Numbered from the stretch's first letter, positions 51,766 to 60,331 are shown. The stretch is DNA of 64,000 nt from Rubellimicrobium roseum (GCF_006152145.1 NZ_VDFV01000015.1:1-64000); one strand, 5' to 3'. Numbers and translations: made by a program. The notes: generated by a model from the letters alone, not told the origin.

Positions 51766-52957
51766 GACGCTCGACCTTTCCTTCGCCGATGCCGCGGACG
51801 CGGCGGATGTGACACGCGGGCTCGTGCTCGCCAATGCCCGGCTGGTGCTGCCCGACCGGGTGATGCGGGGATCGGTCGCCGTGGAGCGGGGCCGGATCGT
51901 CGCGGTCGAGGAAGGGGACCGCGTGCCGGGCGGGGCGGTGGACTGCCGGGGGGACCTGGTGGGACCGGGCTTCGTCGAGCTGCACACCGACAACCTCGAA
52001 TGGCACATCGAGCCGCGCCCCCGCGTGGACTGGCCGCACGCGGCGGCGATCCTCGCGCATGACGCGGAACTGGCGGGGGCGGGGATCACCACCGTCTTCG
52101 ACGCGCTGCGGGTGGGGGTGGTGCTGTCCGGAGGGCCCGCGGCCGAGACGCGCTACGCCCGCGGCGTGGCGACCGAGATCCTGGCGCTGCGGCGCGAGGG
52201 GGCGCTGCGGATCGACCACCGCCTCCACCTGCGCGCCGAGGTCTGCTCGGAGACGCTGCTGGAGGAGCTGTCGGAATTCGGGCCGAACGACGGCGTGGGC
52301 CTCCTGAGCCTGATGGACCACACGCCGGGGCAGCGCCAGTTCCGCGACGTCGACAAGCTGCGGGCCTATGTCATCGGCAAGCAGGGCCTCTCCGAGGAGG
52401 AGTTCCAGGCCCATATCCAGGCGAGCCGGGCGCTGCGCGACCGGGTGGGCGCGCGGCACGAGGCGGGCGCGGTGCAGGCGGCCCGCCGGCTGGGCGCGGT
52501 GCTGGCCAGCCACGACGACACGGACGAGGCGCAGGTCGCGGCCTCGGCGGCTTTGGGTGCGCGGCTTGCCGAATTCCCGACCACGCGCGAGGCGGCCAGC
52601 GCCTGCCGCGACCACGGGATCGCCGTGATGATGGGGGCGCCGAACCTGATCCGGGGCGGCTCGCATTCGGGCAACGTCGCGGCGGCCGAGCTGGCCGAGG
52701 CGGGGCTTCTGGACGTGGTGTCGTCGGACTACGTGCCCTCGGCGCTGCTGGCCTCGGCCTTCGCGCTGGCGCGGCTCTGGCACGGGGACCTCGCGCGGGC
52801 CTGGGCCTGCGTGAGCGCCGCGCCGGCGCGGGCGGCGGGCCTCCAGGACCGGGGCCGGATCGAGGTCGGGGCCCGGGCGGACCTGCTGCGGGTGGGCGAG
52901 GTGGCCGGTCATCCGGTGCCGCGCGGCGTCTGGTGCGAGGGCGAGCGCGTGGCCTGA
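51764..52957 (+). CDS. phnM: Alpha-D-ribose 1-methylphosphonate 5-triphosphate diphosphatase PhnM
   Basis: The 397-residue amidohydrolase removes pyrophosphate from the C-P lyase intermediate. LANARLVLPDRVMRGSVAVE, GPGFVELHTDNLEWHIEPRP (metal-binding region), DALRVGVVLSGG, LMDHTPGQRQFRD, LASHDDTDEAQVAASAALGA and GGSHSGNVAAAELAEAGLLD are present. The first ATG (51764) shares two bases with the start of the divergent DUF1045 gene; a GTG at 51809, nearer the conserved region, is a plausible alternative that would drop a low-complexity lead. Confidence 0.94.
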   Translation: MTLDLSFADAADAADVTRGLVLANARLVLPDRVMRGSVAVERGRIVAVEEGDRVPGGAVDCRGDLVGPGFVELHTDNLEWHIEPRPRVDWPHAAAILAHDAELAGAGITTVFDALRVGVVLSGGPAAETRYARGVATEILALRREGALRIDHRLHLRAEVCSETLLEELSEFGPNDGVGLLSLMDHTPGQRQFRDVDKLRAYVIGKQGLSEEEFQAHIQASRALRDRVGARHEAGAVQAARRLGAVLASHDDTDEAQVAASAALGARLAEFPTTREAASACRDHGIAVMMGAPNLIRGGSHSGNVAAAELAEAGLLDVVSSDYVPSALLASAFALARLWHGDLARAWACVSAAPARAAGLQDRGRIEVGARADLLRVGEVAGHPVPRGVWCEGERVA

Positions 52958-52964
52958 CGGGCGC

Positions 52965-53105
52965 TCAGCGCAGGATCCAGCCCGCGCCGCCCGCCGGGGC
53001 GTCCTCCGCCGCTCCGGGCGGGCGCCCCCGGGCGGCGAGCGCGAAGACGGGGCCGGGTCGGTGACCGGCGCCCCGGCGAAGGCGGCGCCACAGCGCGTTC
53101 CACAT
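52965..53105 (-). CDS. Possible small basic protein
   Basis: A 46-codon frame starting MWNALWRRLRRGAGHRPGPV with GGGGGAC upstream of the ATG. Small tryptophan/arginine-rich proteins occur in this group, but composition alone cannot exclude chance. It is convergent with phnM. Confidence 0.2.
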   Translation of the reverse strand: MWNALWRRLRRGAGHRPGPVFALAARGRPPGAAEDAPAGGAGWILR

Positions 53106-53236
53106 GGATCGTCCCCCGGACCTGTGCGGCGCCAGGATGCGGGACGACCGAAACGGGGGCGTGACAGCCGGGCGGGCCCGCCCCGGGCGGCGCGGGGTCC
53201 GAAGGCGCGCGGAGGGGGCCCGAAGGTCCACGGACC

Positions 53237-53530
53237 TCAGGCGGCTTCGTCAAGGAGCTCGTCGAGGTAGACGCCCTCGTCCACCATCTCGACCAGCCAC
53301 CGCCCCAGGCTGAAGCCCGGGATGCGGATGAAGCCGTAGGCCTCCAGCGCGTCCTTCGCCGTGATCCGGCCCTCGTCCATGGCCTGCACCAGGTCCACGA
53401 GCCGCTCCACCCGCGCGCGCGCCTCGGCCTCGTCGAGTCCAGGGACAGGGCCTTCGCCGAGCGCGCCGAGCAGCCGGTCGCGGAGGTCGTCGAGGTGAGC
53501 CCGGCTGGCCGGATTGTGCAGGTGCATCAT
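53237..53530 (-). CDS. Hypothetical acidic helical protein
   Basis: The 97-residue product is predicted mostly helical and acidic: SRAHLDDLRDRLLGALGEGP, EARARVERLVDLVQAMDEGR, ITAKDALEAYGFIRIPGFSL and LVEMVDEGVYLDELLDEAA. No family is recognised. AAGG precedes the ATG at 53530; the frame itself extends to 53593. Codon use matches the neighbours. It is transcribed in the same direction as arsH, 117 bases after the arsH stop. Confidence 0.55.
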   Translation of the reverse strand: MMHLHNPASRAHLDDLRDRLLGALGEGPVPGLDEAEARARVERLVDLVQAMDEGRITAKDALEAYGFIRIPGFSLGRWLVEMVDEGVYLDELLDEAA

Positions 53531-53647
53531 GCGGAGACCTTCGTCGTGGCGGCCCGGGCGCCGGCCCGCCCGGCGGCCCCCGTCGGGCTCCATTCTGGCA
53601 CGGTTGTGTCGCCGTTCCGTGACAGCCGGCCGTCGCGCCGCCCGGCG

Positions 53648-54364
53648 TCAGAGGCGATCGAGACCGACCCGCGCCGCGAGCGCGGCCGCCGCCTCCTTGC
53701 GCTCGCTGTAGCGGTCGGTGAGGTGGTCGGACAGGCCGCGGGTCAGGAGCGTGAACTTCACCAGCTCCTCCATCACGTCCACGACGCGGTCGTAGAAGGC
53801 CGAAGGCCTCATGCGCCCCTCCTCGTCGAACTCCTGCCAGGCCTTGGCCACCGAGGACTGGTTGGGGATGGTGATCATCCGCATCCAGCGGCCCAGCACC
53901 CGCATCTGGTTCACGGCGTTGAAGCTCTGCGAGCCGCCCGAGACCTGCATGAGCGCGAGCGTGCGCCCTTGGGTGGGCCGGATCGCGCCTCCGGGCAGCG
54001 GGATCCAGTCGATCTGCGCCTTCATCACCGCCGACATCGCGCCGTGCCGCTCGGGGCTGGTCCAGACCTGGCCTTCGGACCAGAGCATGGCCTCCCGCAG
54101 CTCGGCGACCTTGGGGTGATCGGCCGGAGCGTCGTCGGGCAGCGGCAGCCCGTTCGCGTGATAGATCCGCGTCTCGGCCCCCATGGCCTCCAGAAGGCGC
54201 TGCGCCTCGAAGGTCAGGAAGCGGCTGTAGGACCGTTCGCGCAGCGAGCCGTAGAGCAGGAGAAGGCGCGGCGGATGGGCGGGGGGCGCCGCCGAGAGCC
54301 GGGCAGGGTCCGGCCGCTCGAAGGCGCCCGGCGCGAGGTTCGGGAGGTCGGGCCGGTCAGCCAG
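53648..54364 (-). CDS. arsH: ArsH-type NADPH-dependent FMN reductase, non-standard start
   Basis: ArsH is a flavoprotein that oxidises trivalent organoarsenicals in the cytoplasm. [20 protein letters not shown] (FMN-binding P-loop), [60 protein letters not shown] and [20 protein letters not shown] are hallmark segments. The first in-frame ATG (54184) lies after the P-loop, so it cannot be the true start. The conserved N-terminus [19 protein letters not shown] begins at CTG 54364, giving 238 residues; a start at an upstream ATG would need a frameshift. No other arsenic genes are in view. Confidence 0.82.
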   Translation of the reverse strand: MADRPDLPNLAPGAFERPDPARLSAAPPAHPPRLLLLYGSLRERSYSRFLTFEAQRLLEAMGAETRIYHANGLPLPDDAPADHPKVAELREAMLWSEGQVWTSPERHGAMSAVMKAQIDWIPLPGGAIRPTQGRTLALMQVSGGSQSFNAVNQMRVLGRWMRMITIPNQSSVAKAWQEFDEEGRMRPSAFYDRVVDVMEELVKFTLLTRGLSDHLTDRYSERKEAAAALAARVGLDRL

Positions 54365-54577
54365 GGCGCGGCCCTCCCGAACGAGGCGGCCAGCCCCCGG
54401 CGGGCTCGGGTGGACGCGGTCCAGGCGCGCGGATGGCGGCGGGGGCAGGCGGGGTGCTCATGATCCCAGAAAGAGGGAAAGCGTGGCCGAGGGCAAGGGA
54501 CGGGCGGAGCGGCCCGTGCGGGCGCCGATCCCTCCCGCGATGGCGCGGATGGGGACCGGCGAGGCGTCCGGCGGGGG

Positions 54578-54609
54578 CGGGGCGCCGGTTCGAAGACCGG
54601 CGAGCCCCG
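54578..54609 (-). terminator. Hairpin downstream of the helicase gene
   Basis: CGGGGC-GCCGGT pairs with ACCGGC-GCCCCG, with a two-base bulge, around a TCGAAG loop. It lies 55 bases after the helicase stop and before arsH, consistent with a terminator of the helicase transcript. The GGTTCGA string resembles a tRNA T-loop but the rest of a tRNA is absent. Confidence 0.4.
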
Positions 54610-54663
54610 GACCACGCGAGGCGCCGGGAGGGCGTTCCGAAGGCCGGGTCGCCCCCGTCCCGG

Positions 54664-56694
54664 TCAGCGCCGGGGCGCCTTCGGCTTGAGGACGCGCTTG
54701 CCGCCGGGCCGGGCCGGGCCGGGCTTGGGGCCGCGGGACGTGGCGGGGGCCTTGGCCGGCCTCACGGCGCTCCGGTCCTGCGTGTCGCGCGCCCGGACCC
54801 CCGGCGTCCGGGGGGCGGCCTTCTCGGGGGGCCGCTTGCCGGTCTTCCAGCGGGGCTTGTCGGCCGCCGTGTCAGCGGCGTCCTCACGGGACCGCCCGGC
54901 CCTGGGGGAGTCGGTCCGCTCGCGGGCCGGCGTGCTGCGGGGCTCCTGACGCTCGACGGACGGCTCGGCCGCAGGGGCCGCCGTCGCCGGGGTCGCTTCG
55001 GGCCGCTGGGCGTCGATGGCGCGCGGCTCCGCGTCCCGGGGCGGACGCGACCCGTGCGCCGGGCGGCCCTTCCACGGGGCGGGGCGCTCGGCGCGCTCCA
55101 GCACGGGCTCGCCTTCGAGCCGCCGCATGGCGACGCCGGAGACGACCTCGACGCCCTCGGGGAAGCGGGAGGCCGAGGCGGCGGCGATCTGGACGAAGGT
55201 CTCGTCCTCCTGCACGCGGATTGCGCCGATGGCGGCCTTGGTGATGCCGCCCGCCTCGCAGACCTTGGGCAGCAGCCAGCGCGCCTCGGCGCGGCCCGAC
55301 CGGCCCACCGCCAGCGAGAACCAGACCGAGTCGCCGAAGGCCGCGCGCTCGCGCGGGGCCGGGCGGCCCGGGGCAGCGGCGTCCGACAGCTCCTCGGGGG
55401 CGGAGCGGCCCTCGCGCCAGAGCCGCACGAAGGCGGCGGCCACGCGCTCGGCCCCGTGGCGGTCGAGCAGCAGGGCCGCCAGCGCGGCCTCGTCCTCGGG
55501 CTCGGCGGCCAGGGCGGGGTGTTCGAGGATGCGGGCGTCGTCGCGGGCCTTCACCTCGTCGGCCGAGGGGGCGCTGCCCCATTCGGCCACGACGCGGGCG
55601 CCCTGCAGCAGGCGCTGGGCCTTCTTGAACTCGGCGGGCGTGACGATCAGCGCCGAGACGCCCTTGGCCCCGGCCCGGCCCGTGCGGCCCGAGCGGTGCA
55701 GCAGGGTCTCCGAGTTCGTCGGCAGGTCCGCGTGGATCACCAGCTCCAGCCCCGGCAGGTCGATGCCGCGCGCCGCCACGTCCGTGGCGATGCAGACCCG
55801 GGCGCGGCCGTCGCGCAGGGCCTGGAGCGCGTGGGTGCGCTCGGCCTGGCTCAGCTCGCCCGACAGCGCCACGACCTGGAAGCCGCGGTTGCCCATCCGC
55901 GCGAGCAGGTGGTTCACGTTGGCCCGCGTCTTGCAGAAGACGATCGCGGTCTGCGCGTCGTGGAGGCGCAGGAGGTTGAAGATCGCGGGCTCGCGGTCGC
56001 GCACCGCCACGCTGAGGGCGCGGTATTCGATGTCGACGTGCTGGCGCGCCTCGCCGGCGGTCTGGAGGCGCAGCGCGTCCCGCTGGAGCGTCTTGGCCAG
56101 CTCCTCGATGGCGCGGGGCACGGTGGCCGAGAACATCAGCGTCCGGCGGTCGGCGGGCGCGGCGCCCAGGATGAACTCGAGGTCCTCGCGGAAGCCGAGG
56201 TCCAGCATCTCGTCGGCCTCGTCCAGCACGGCGGCCCGGAGGCCCGCGAGGTCGAGGCTGCCGCGCTCGATGTGGTCGCGAAGGCGGCCCGGCGTCCCCA
56301 CGACGATGTGGGGTCCGCGCTCCAGGGCGCGGCGCTCGTTGCGGATGTCCATGCCGCCCACGCAGGTCGCGACCTGCGCCCCGGCCTCGCCATAGAGCCA
56401 CCCCAGCTCGCGCGCGACCTGCAGCGCCAGTTCGCGGGTGGGCGCGATGACGAGCGCCACCGGCGCCTCGGCGGGGGACAGGCGGTCGGCGCCGGCCAGG
56501 ATCTCAGGCGCGACGGCCAGGCCGAAGGCCACCGTCTTGCCCGAGCCGGTCTGGGCCGACACGAGGAGGTCGCGGCCCTCCGCCTCGGGGGCCAGGACGG
56601 ATTCCTGGACGGGGGTCAGGCTGGCATAGCCCTTGGTGGCCAGCGCCGCGGCCAGGGGCGCGGCCAGATCGAGTTGGGTCATGGTTGTCGCCAA
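54664..56694 (-). CDS. DEAD-box ATP-dependent RNA helicase
   Basis: The 676-residue protein carries all helicase motifs: Q motif YASLTPVQESVLAPEAEGRD, Walker A AQTGSGKT (about 49-56), PTRELALQVA, TPGRLRDH, DEAD in VLDEADEMLDLGF, SAT in MFSATVPRAIEELAKTL, then ATDVAARGIDLPGLELVIHA and HRSGRTGRAGAKG. A DbpA-type RNA-binding domain follows (VGRSGRAEARWLLPKVCEAG, AIGAIRVQEDETFVQIAAAS), and the last 130 residues are a disordered, Lys/Arg/Pro-rich tail. It may act in 50S ribosome assembly or cold adaptation. A second start at 56682 is equally possible. Confidence 0.9.
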   Translation of the reverse strand: MATTMTQLDLAAPLAAALATKGYASLTPVQESVLAPEAEGRDLLVSAQTGSGKTVAFGLAVAPEILAGADRLSPAEAPVALVIAPTRELALQVARELGWLYGEAGAQVATCVGGMDIRNERRALERGPHIVVGTPGRLRDHIERGSLDLAGLRAAVLDEADEMLDLGFREDLEFILGAAPADRRTLMFSATVPRAIEELAKTLQRDALRLQTAGEARQHVDIEYRALSVAVRDREPAIFNLLRLHDAQTAIVFCKTRANVNHLLARMGNRGFQVVALSGELSQAERTHALQALRDGRARVCIATDVAARGIDLPGLELVIHADLPTNSETLLHRSGRTGRAGAKGVSALIVTPAEFKKAQRLLQGARVVAEWGSAPSADEVKARDDARILEHPALAAEPEDEAALAALLLDRHGAERVAAAFVRLWREGRSAPEELSDAAAPGRPAPRERAAFGDSVWFSLAVGRSGRAEARWLLPKVCEAGGITKAAIGAIRVQEDETFVQIAAASASRFPEGVEVVSGVAMRRLEGEPVLERAERPAPWKGRPAHGSRPPRDAEPRAIDAQRPEATPATAAPAAEPSVERQEPRSTPARERTDSPRAGRSREDAADTAADKPRWKTGKRPPEKAAPRTPGVRARDTQDRSAVRPAKAPATSRGPKPGPARPGGKRVLKPKAPRR

Positions 56695-56844
56695 GCAGGG
56701 GGTGCGCGCACCCGATGGGGGCCGTCCTGTCCCCCGTCGCGGCCGGGCCGTCCGGCGCCCGCCACGCCCCGGAACGTCGAGGCCAAGCGCCGCCCCTACG
56801 CCCTGGCCCGGCCGATGTCAAAGGCAAAGCGCGGCGCGGGGGCC

Positions 56845-57600
56845 TCAGGGCCGGACGGCCGGGGCCTCCAGAGGAAGGCCCGCGGCGCGCGACATGAGGT
56901 AGAGCTCGAGCGCCACGTAGTCGGGGGAGCCCGCCGCGAAGGGCTTGGCCCGGATGCCCGTCAGGCAGTTGCCGAAGCGCCGGTGGAGGCCGCCCATCTC
57001 CTCCCACTGGAGCCGGTACTGGGGGTAGCCGGTGGGATGGGCCTCGGGGATCGGGGCCGCGCCGAGCCGTCCGCCCGCATGGTCGTCGTGGCAGTTGGCG
57101 CAGGCGAGGTTGAGCTGGCCCATCCGGGCCGTGAAAAGCACCCGGCCCGTCTCGCGCCAAGGGTCGAGCCGGGGGTCGGGGTCCGGCGCGATGGGGCGGC
57201 CGTCCGACTGCCGCGCCACATAGGCGGCGAGCGCGAGGAGCGGGCGGCTCTCGTGCTCCAGCGCCTCGGCGCCCTGATGCCGCGTCCGGCAGAGCGCGAT
57301 CCGGCCCGAAAGATCGACCGGAGCCCCGGAGGCCTCGTCCCAGGCGGGATAGCGCGCGGCGACGCCGGCCATGCTTTGCGCCGCCTCGCCGTGGCAGCCG
57401 GCGCAGGACCGGCCTGCGGGCCCTTCGGGGGCCTCCCACAGGGCGGCGCCCTCGGCCACCCAGAGCATTCCCGGATTCGACATCTCGTCGTCCTGCATCG
57501 CGCGCAGCTCGGGGCTCATCATCTCGTAGCCCGTCCGCCGGTCCTCGGCCGCGGCGGCCGTGGCCAGCCCCCCGGCCAGAAGCGCGGCGCGGAGGATCAT
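56845..57600 (-). CDS. soxA: Sulfur oxidation diheme c-type cytochrome SoxA
   Basis: The 251-residue product has a signal peptide (MILRAALLAGGLATAAAA) and two heme-binding CxxCH sites, CAGCH (near residue 66) and CANCH in LACANCHDDHAGG. The active-site cysteine sits in FGNCLTGIRAKPF. With SoxX, SoxA joins thiosulfate to the SoxY cysteine in the periplasm. The start overlaps the soxZ stop as ATGA. No soxB follows, although soxB commonly follows soxA. Confidence 0.93.
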   Translation of the reverse strand: MILRAALLAGGLATAAAAEDRRTGYEMMSPELRAMQDDEMSNPGMLWVAEGAALWEAPEGPAGRSCAGCHGEAAQSMAGVAARYPAWDEASGAPVDLSGRIALCRTRHQGAEALEHESRPLLALAAYVARQSDGRPIAPDPDPRLDPWRETGRVLFTARMGQLNLACANCHDDHAGGRLGAAPIPEAHPTGYPQYRLQWEEMGGLHRRFGNCLTGIRAKPFAAGSPDYVALELYLMSRAAGLPLEAPAVRP

Positions 57601-57914
57601 CCGACGGTCAGCGTGCGGCGCTCGCTGTGCTCCTGCCCGGCCTCGTCGGTCCAGAGAAGCTCCACCTCGGCGGTCTCGGTGGCGCGCAGGAAGAAGCCCA
57701 GGAACGGGTTCGCGGCGATGGCCGGGAAGATCTCGGCGCGGAACACCTCCTCGCCGGCGTAGAGGCAGCGCAGCTCGTGGATGATGTCGCGCGGCACGAG
57801 GTTGCCGTCCGCGCCGGTGCGGAAGCCCGTCTCCATGGGATGCGAGATGAGGATCTTGACCTCGACGATGTCGCCGGGGGCGGCGGTCTCGGGGATGTTG
57901 ACCATGGCCACCAT
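57597..57914 (-). CDS. soxZ: Thiosulfate oxidation carrier subunit SoxZ
   Basis: The 105-residue SoxZ has the immunoglobulin-like beta fold that pairs with SoxY. AAPGDIVEVKILISHPMETG, FRTGADGNLVPRDIIHELRC, AEIFPAIAANPFLGFFLRAT and VELLWTDEAGQEHSERRTLT are hallmark segments. It has no signal peptide and is probably exported together with the Tat-signal SoxY. One base separates it from soxY. Confidence 0.93.
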   Translation of the reverse strand: MVAMVNIPETAAPGDIVEVKILISHPMETGFRTGADGNLVPRDIIHELRCLYAGEEVFRAEIFPAIAANPFLGFFLRATETAEVELLWTDEAGQEHSERRTLTVG

Positions 57915-57915
57915 G

Positions 57916-58368
57916 TCAGCTCTCCGCGCAGGCGGGGGCCGTGACGATGACGTCCGTCACGGCGGACCAGAGGGAGCCATCGCTCATCCGCGCGACGGCG
58001 TGGACGTTCTGCGTGCCGTTGAGCCGGATGCGCGTCTCGGCTGCGGCCCGCCCCGAGCGCGGCGTGAAGTGGAAGCGGATCACGTCGGGCCGGGGGTTCA
58101 GCTCGTTGAAGATGGCGACCTCCTCCACGAAGTCCTCGGCGGTCATGGGGCTTTCGACCGAGACCTTGAGCGGCACCGCGTTGCCGTTCTCCACAAGGAG
58201 CGGCACGTCGAGCGTGACGCGCCCCTCGGTCATGGGGGCGCCGCCCGTGAAGTCGTCGAGCGCGGCGCGAAAGGCCTCGGGCGTGGCGGCGGCGGGCGAG
58301 AGTCGCAGCGCGAGCGGCGCGGCGAGCGCCAGCCTCACCACGGTCCGGCGCGAGGGACAATGGGTCAT
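57916..58368 (-). CDS. soxY: Sulfur carrier SoxY with atypical C-terminus
   Basis: The 150-residue protein has a Tat-type signal (SRRTVVRLALAAPLALRL) and the SoxY domain: FRAALDDFTGGAPMTEGRVT, LDVPLLVENGNAVPLKVSVE, AEDFVEEVAIFNELNPRPDV, IRLNGTQNVHAVARMSDGSL. SoxY normally ends with a GGCGG swinging arm bearing the sulfur-carrying Cys. Here the end reads VIVTAPACAES: the Cys is kept, four residues from the end, but the glycines are not, and no GGCGG appears in other frames. It overlaps soxX as ATGA. Confidence 0.88.
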   Translation of the reverse strand: MTHCPSRRTVVRLALAAPLALRLSPAAATPEAFRAALDDFTGGAPMTEGRVTLDVPLLVENGNAVPLKVSVESPMTAEDFVEEVAIFNELNPRPDVIRFHFTPRSGRAAAETRIRLNGTQNVHAVARMSDGSLWSAVTDVIVTAPACAES

Positions 58369-58787
58369 TCCGAACCTCCTTTCAGGGTGGCGAGGAAGGC
58401 CGCGACGTTCTCGACCTCCTGCGCCGACAGGATCGTAGCGCCCTGCCAGCGGGCGCCCACCCGTGACAGGCCGTCGAGGCTGTGGAAGGGCGGCATGATC
58501 GTGTCCGGGTTGACCGCGCGGCTATCCACGAGCCGCAGGCGCAGCTCGGGCAGGGTGAGGCGGTCGCCCACGCCGGTCAGGTCGGGGCCGAGATCGCCGG
58601 GGAACGGCACTTGGGGCACGAGCCCGGCGTGGCAGAGGGTGCAGAGGCTCCTCTGCTGGTCGAGGACGAGAGCGCGCCCGCGCGCGGGGTCGCCCGGCGC
58701 GGCGGTGAGCGGCTCGGGCAGGCCCTGCGCCATGGCGGGCACCGCGAAGGCGAGGGCCAGCGCGGGGGCCAGGGCGAGCCGTCGCAT
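58365..58787 (-). CDS. soxX: Sulfur oxidation c-type cytochrome SoxX
   Basis: The 140-residue protein has the signal peptide MRRLALAPALALAFAVPAMA and a mono-heme c-type domain with CTLCH (SLCTLCHAGLVPQVPFPGDL), DLTGVGDRLTLPELRLRLVD and a distal methionine in NPDTIMPPFH. This is the usual SoxX layout; it pairs with SoxA. The ATG at 58787 is chosen because the signal peptide begins there; an upstream extension would be non-conserved. Two bases separate it from the flavoprotein stop. Confidence 0.9.
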   Translation of the reverse strand: MRRLALAPALALAFAVPAMAQGLPEPLTAAPGDPARGRALVLDQQRSLCTLCHAGLVPQVPFPGDLGPDLTGVGDRLTLPELRLRLVDSRAVNPDTIMPPFHSLDGLSRVGARWQGATILSAQEVENVAAFLATLKGGSE

Positions 58788-58788
58788 C

Positions 58789-60048
58789 TCAGCCGAAGGC
58801 CTCGGCCGTGATCGTGCCGTACCAGGCGCGGGCGTAATCGGCCTCGGCGGCGCGGACGGCGGCAGGGGCGCCCAGGGGGCTCGTGCCACCCGCGCCCTCG
58901 ACCTCGGCCAGCGCGCCGTCGGAGGGCTGGTAGACGCCCGCGACTGTGAAGCCGTAGTCGGGCGCGGCGAGGCTGTAGCAGGTGTTGATGAGCTTGGAAG
59001 GGCCGGGCGTGCCGCCGCGCAGGAGCGCGTCGATGGCCTGCGCCGCGACCTTGGCTTGCGCGTTGGCGGAAAAGGCCGACTTGGGCATGGCGCCGGCCAG
59101 GCAGGCGTCGCCGATGACGTGGATGCCGGGCACCAGCGCGGATTCGAAGGTCTCGGGGCTGACCGGGCACCAGCCGGTGGCGTCGGCCACCTCGGCGGCG
59201 GTGGCGATAGTGCCCGCGCGCTGGGGCGGGATGACGTTGGCCACCGCGACGCGGTGCTCGGCGAAGTCGGTCCGAAGCGTCATCGTGCCGGGGTCCACGC
59301 CCACGACCTTGCCGCCCAGCGACACGGGCACCCATTCGATCAGGCCGGGATAGAGCGCGGCCCAGGCCTCCTCGAAGAGCGGGCGCTTGGAGAAGGCGTC
59401 CTTGGCGTCGAGGATCAGGATCTTGGACCGGGGCTTTTGGGCCTTGAGATAATGGGCGATCAGGCTCGCGCGCTCGTAGGGGCCGGGCGGGCAGCGGAAG
59501 GGGTTCTCGGGCACGGCGATGGCAACCACGCCGCCGTCCTCCATGGCCTCGATCTGGCGCCGGAGAAGCTCGGTCTGCGGGCCGGCCTTCCAGGCGTGCG
59601 GCATGACCTCGGCCGCCGCCTCGTCATAGCCGGGCAGGGCGTCGAAACGCAGGTCGATGCCGGGCGAGAGCACCAGCCGGTCGTAGGGCAGGGCGCCATC
59701 CCCGAGGCGGACCTCGCGGCGCTCGGGGTCGATGCCCTGCGCCTCGCCCTCGACCACTGTCAGGCCCCCGGCGCGGAGGGCGTCGTAGCCGAAGGCGATG
59801 GCCTCCATGGGGCTCAGGCCCGCCAGCACCGCGTTGCTGAAGGGACAGGTCCAGTAGGTGGGCTGGCGCTCGACCAGCGTGACCTCGTGGCCCAGCGCGG
59901 CAAGGGCGCGCGCCGCAGTCGCCCCGCCGAATCCGCCGCCGACGACCACGACCCGGCCGGTCCCCTGCGCGCGGGCCTCTCGGCCCAGGAACGGGAGGGC
60001 GAGCGCGGGGCCGCCGGTGGCGAGAAGGCGTCGCCGCGTCAGGCGCAT
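58789..60048 (-). CDS. soxF: Flavocytochrome c sulfide dehydrogenase flavoprotein (FccB/SoxF)
   Basis: The 419-residue flavoprotein has a Tat signal (MRLTRRRLLATGGPALALPF), the FAD-binding VVVVGGGFGGATAARALAAL, and the redox-active cysteines in YWTCPFSNAVL and GWCPVSPETFES. GIHVIGDACLAGAMPKSAFS is the second FAD motif and a C-terminal FCSD domain ends the protein. It oxidises sulfide in the periplasm and passes electrons to its cytochrome c partner, probably the product of the adjacent 60053-60331 gene. AAGGAG precedes the ATG at 60048. Confidence 0.93.
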   Translation of the reverse strand: MRLTRRRLLATGGPALALPFLGREARAQGTGRVVVVGGGFGGATAARALAALGHEVTLVERQPTYWTCPFSNAVLAGLSPMEAIAFGYDALRAGGLTVVEGEAQGIDPERREVRLGDGALPYDRLVLSPGIDLRFDALPGYDEAAAEVMPHAWKAGPQTELLRRQIEAMEDGGVVAIAVPENPFRCPPGPYERASLIAHYLKAQKPRSKILILDAKDAFSKRPLFEEAWAALYPGLIEWVPVSLGGKVVGVDPGTMTLRTDFAEHRVAVANVIPPQRAGTIATAAEVADATGWCPVSPETFESALVPGIHVIGDACLAGAMPKSAFSANAQAKVAAQAIDALLRGGTPGPSKLINTCYSLAAPDYGFTVAGVYQPSDGALAEVEGAGGTSPLGAPAAVRAAEADYARAWYGTITAEAFG

Positions 60049-60052
60049 GGGC

Positions 60053-60331
60053 TCACTCCTTCGCCGCATGGTCAGCCAGCCATTGGGCGATGGCCTGCGA
60101 TTCCTCGGCGGTGAAGCCGCGGGCGATGCGGTCCATCACCGTGGCCTCGCGCGTCCCCTCGCGGTAGGCGGCGAGGGCGGCGGCGATCTCCTCGGCGGAA
60201 CGGCCGCCGAGCGGCATCGCCGCCTCGGCGCCCAAGGCATGGCAGCCGGTGCAGGACAGCGCGCCGGAGGGCGCCTCCTGGGCCGGGGCCGAGGTGGCCA
60301 AGCCCGCGAGGGCGATGGCGAAGGCTCGCAT
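60053..60331 (-). CDS. Small c-type cytochrome (SoxE/FccA-like)
   Basis: The 92-residue protein has a signal peptide (MRAFAIALAGLATSAPA) and a single CxxCH heme site (LSCTGCHALGAEAAMPLGGR), a methionine ligand in EATVMDRIARGF and a C-terminal helix FTAEESQAIAQWLADH. It lies between a Mo-hydroxylase large subunit gene and fccB/soxF, four bases before the latter. It probably serves as the electron acceptor of the flavoprotein; it could also serve the Mo hydroxylase. GGGAG precedes the ATG. Confidence 0.88.
   Translation of the reverse strand: MRAFAIALAGLATSAPAQEAPSGALSCTGCHALGAEAAMPLGGRSAEEIAAALAAYREGTREATVMDRIARGFTAEESQAIAQWLADHAAKE

Noticed and set aside
54578-54609. Possible tRNA because of a GGTTCGA loop
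   Set aside because: No acceptor stem, D-arm or anticodon arm can be folded around it; it is a plain hairpin.
54433-57762. A 1109-codon plus-strand frame
   Set aside because: It runs antisense to the helicase and soxA/soxZ genes, which have unambiguous motifs on the minus strand.
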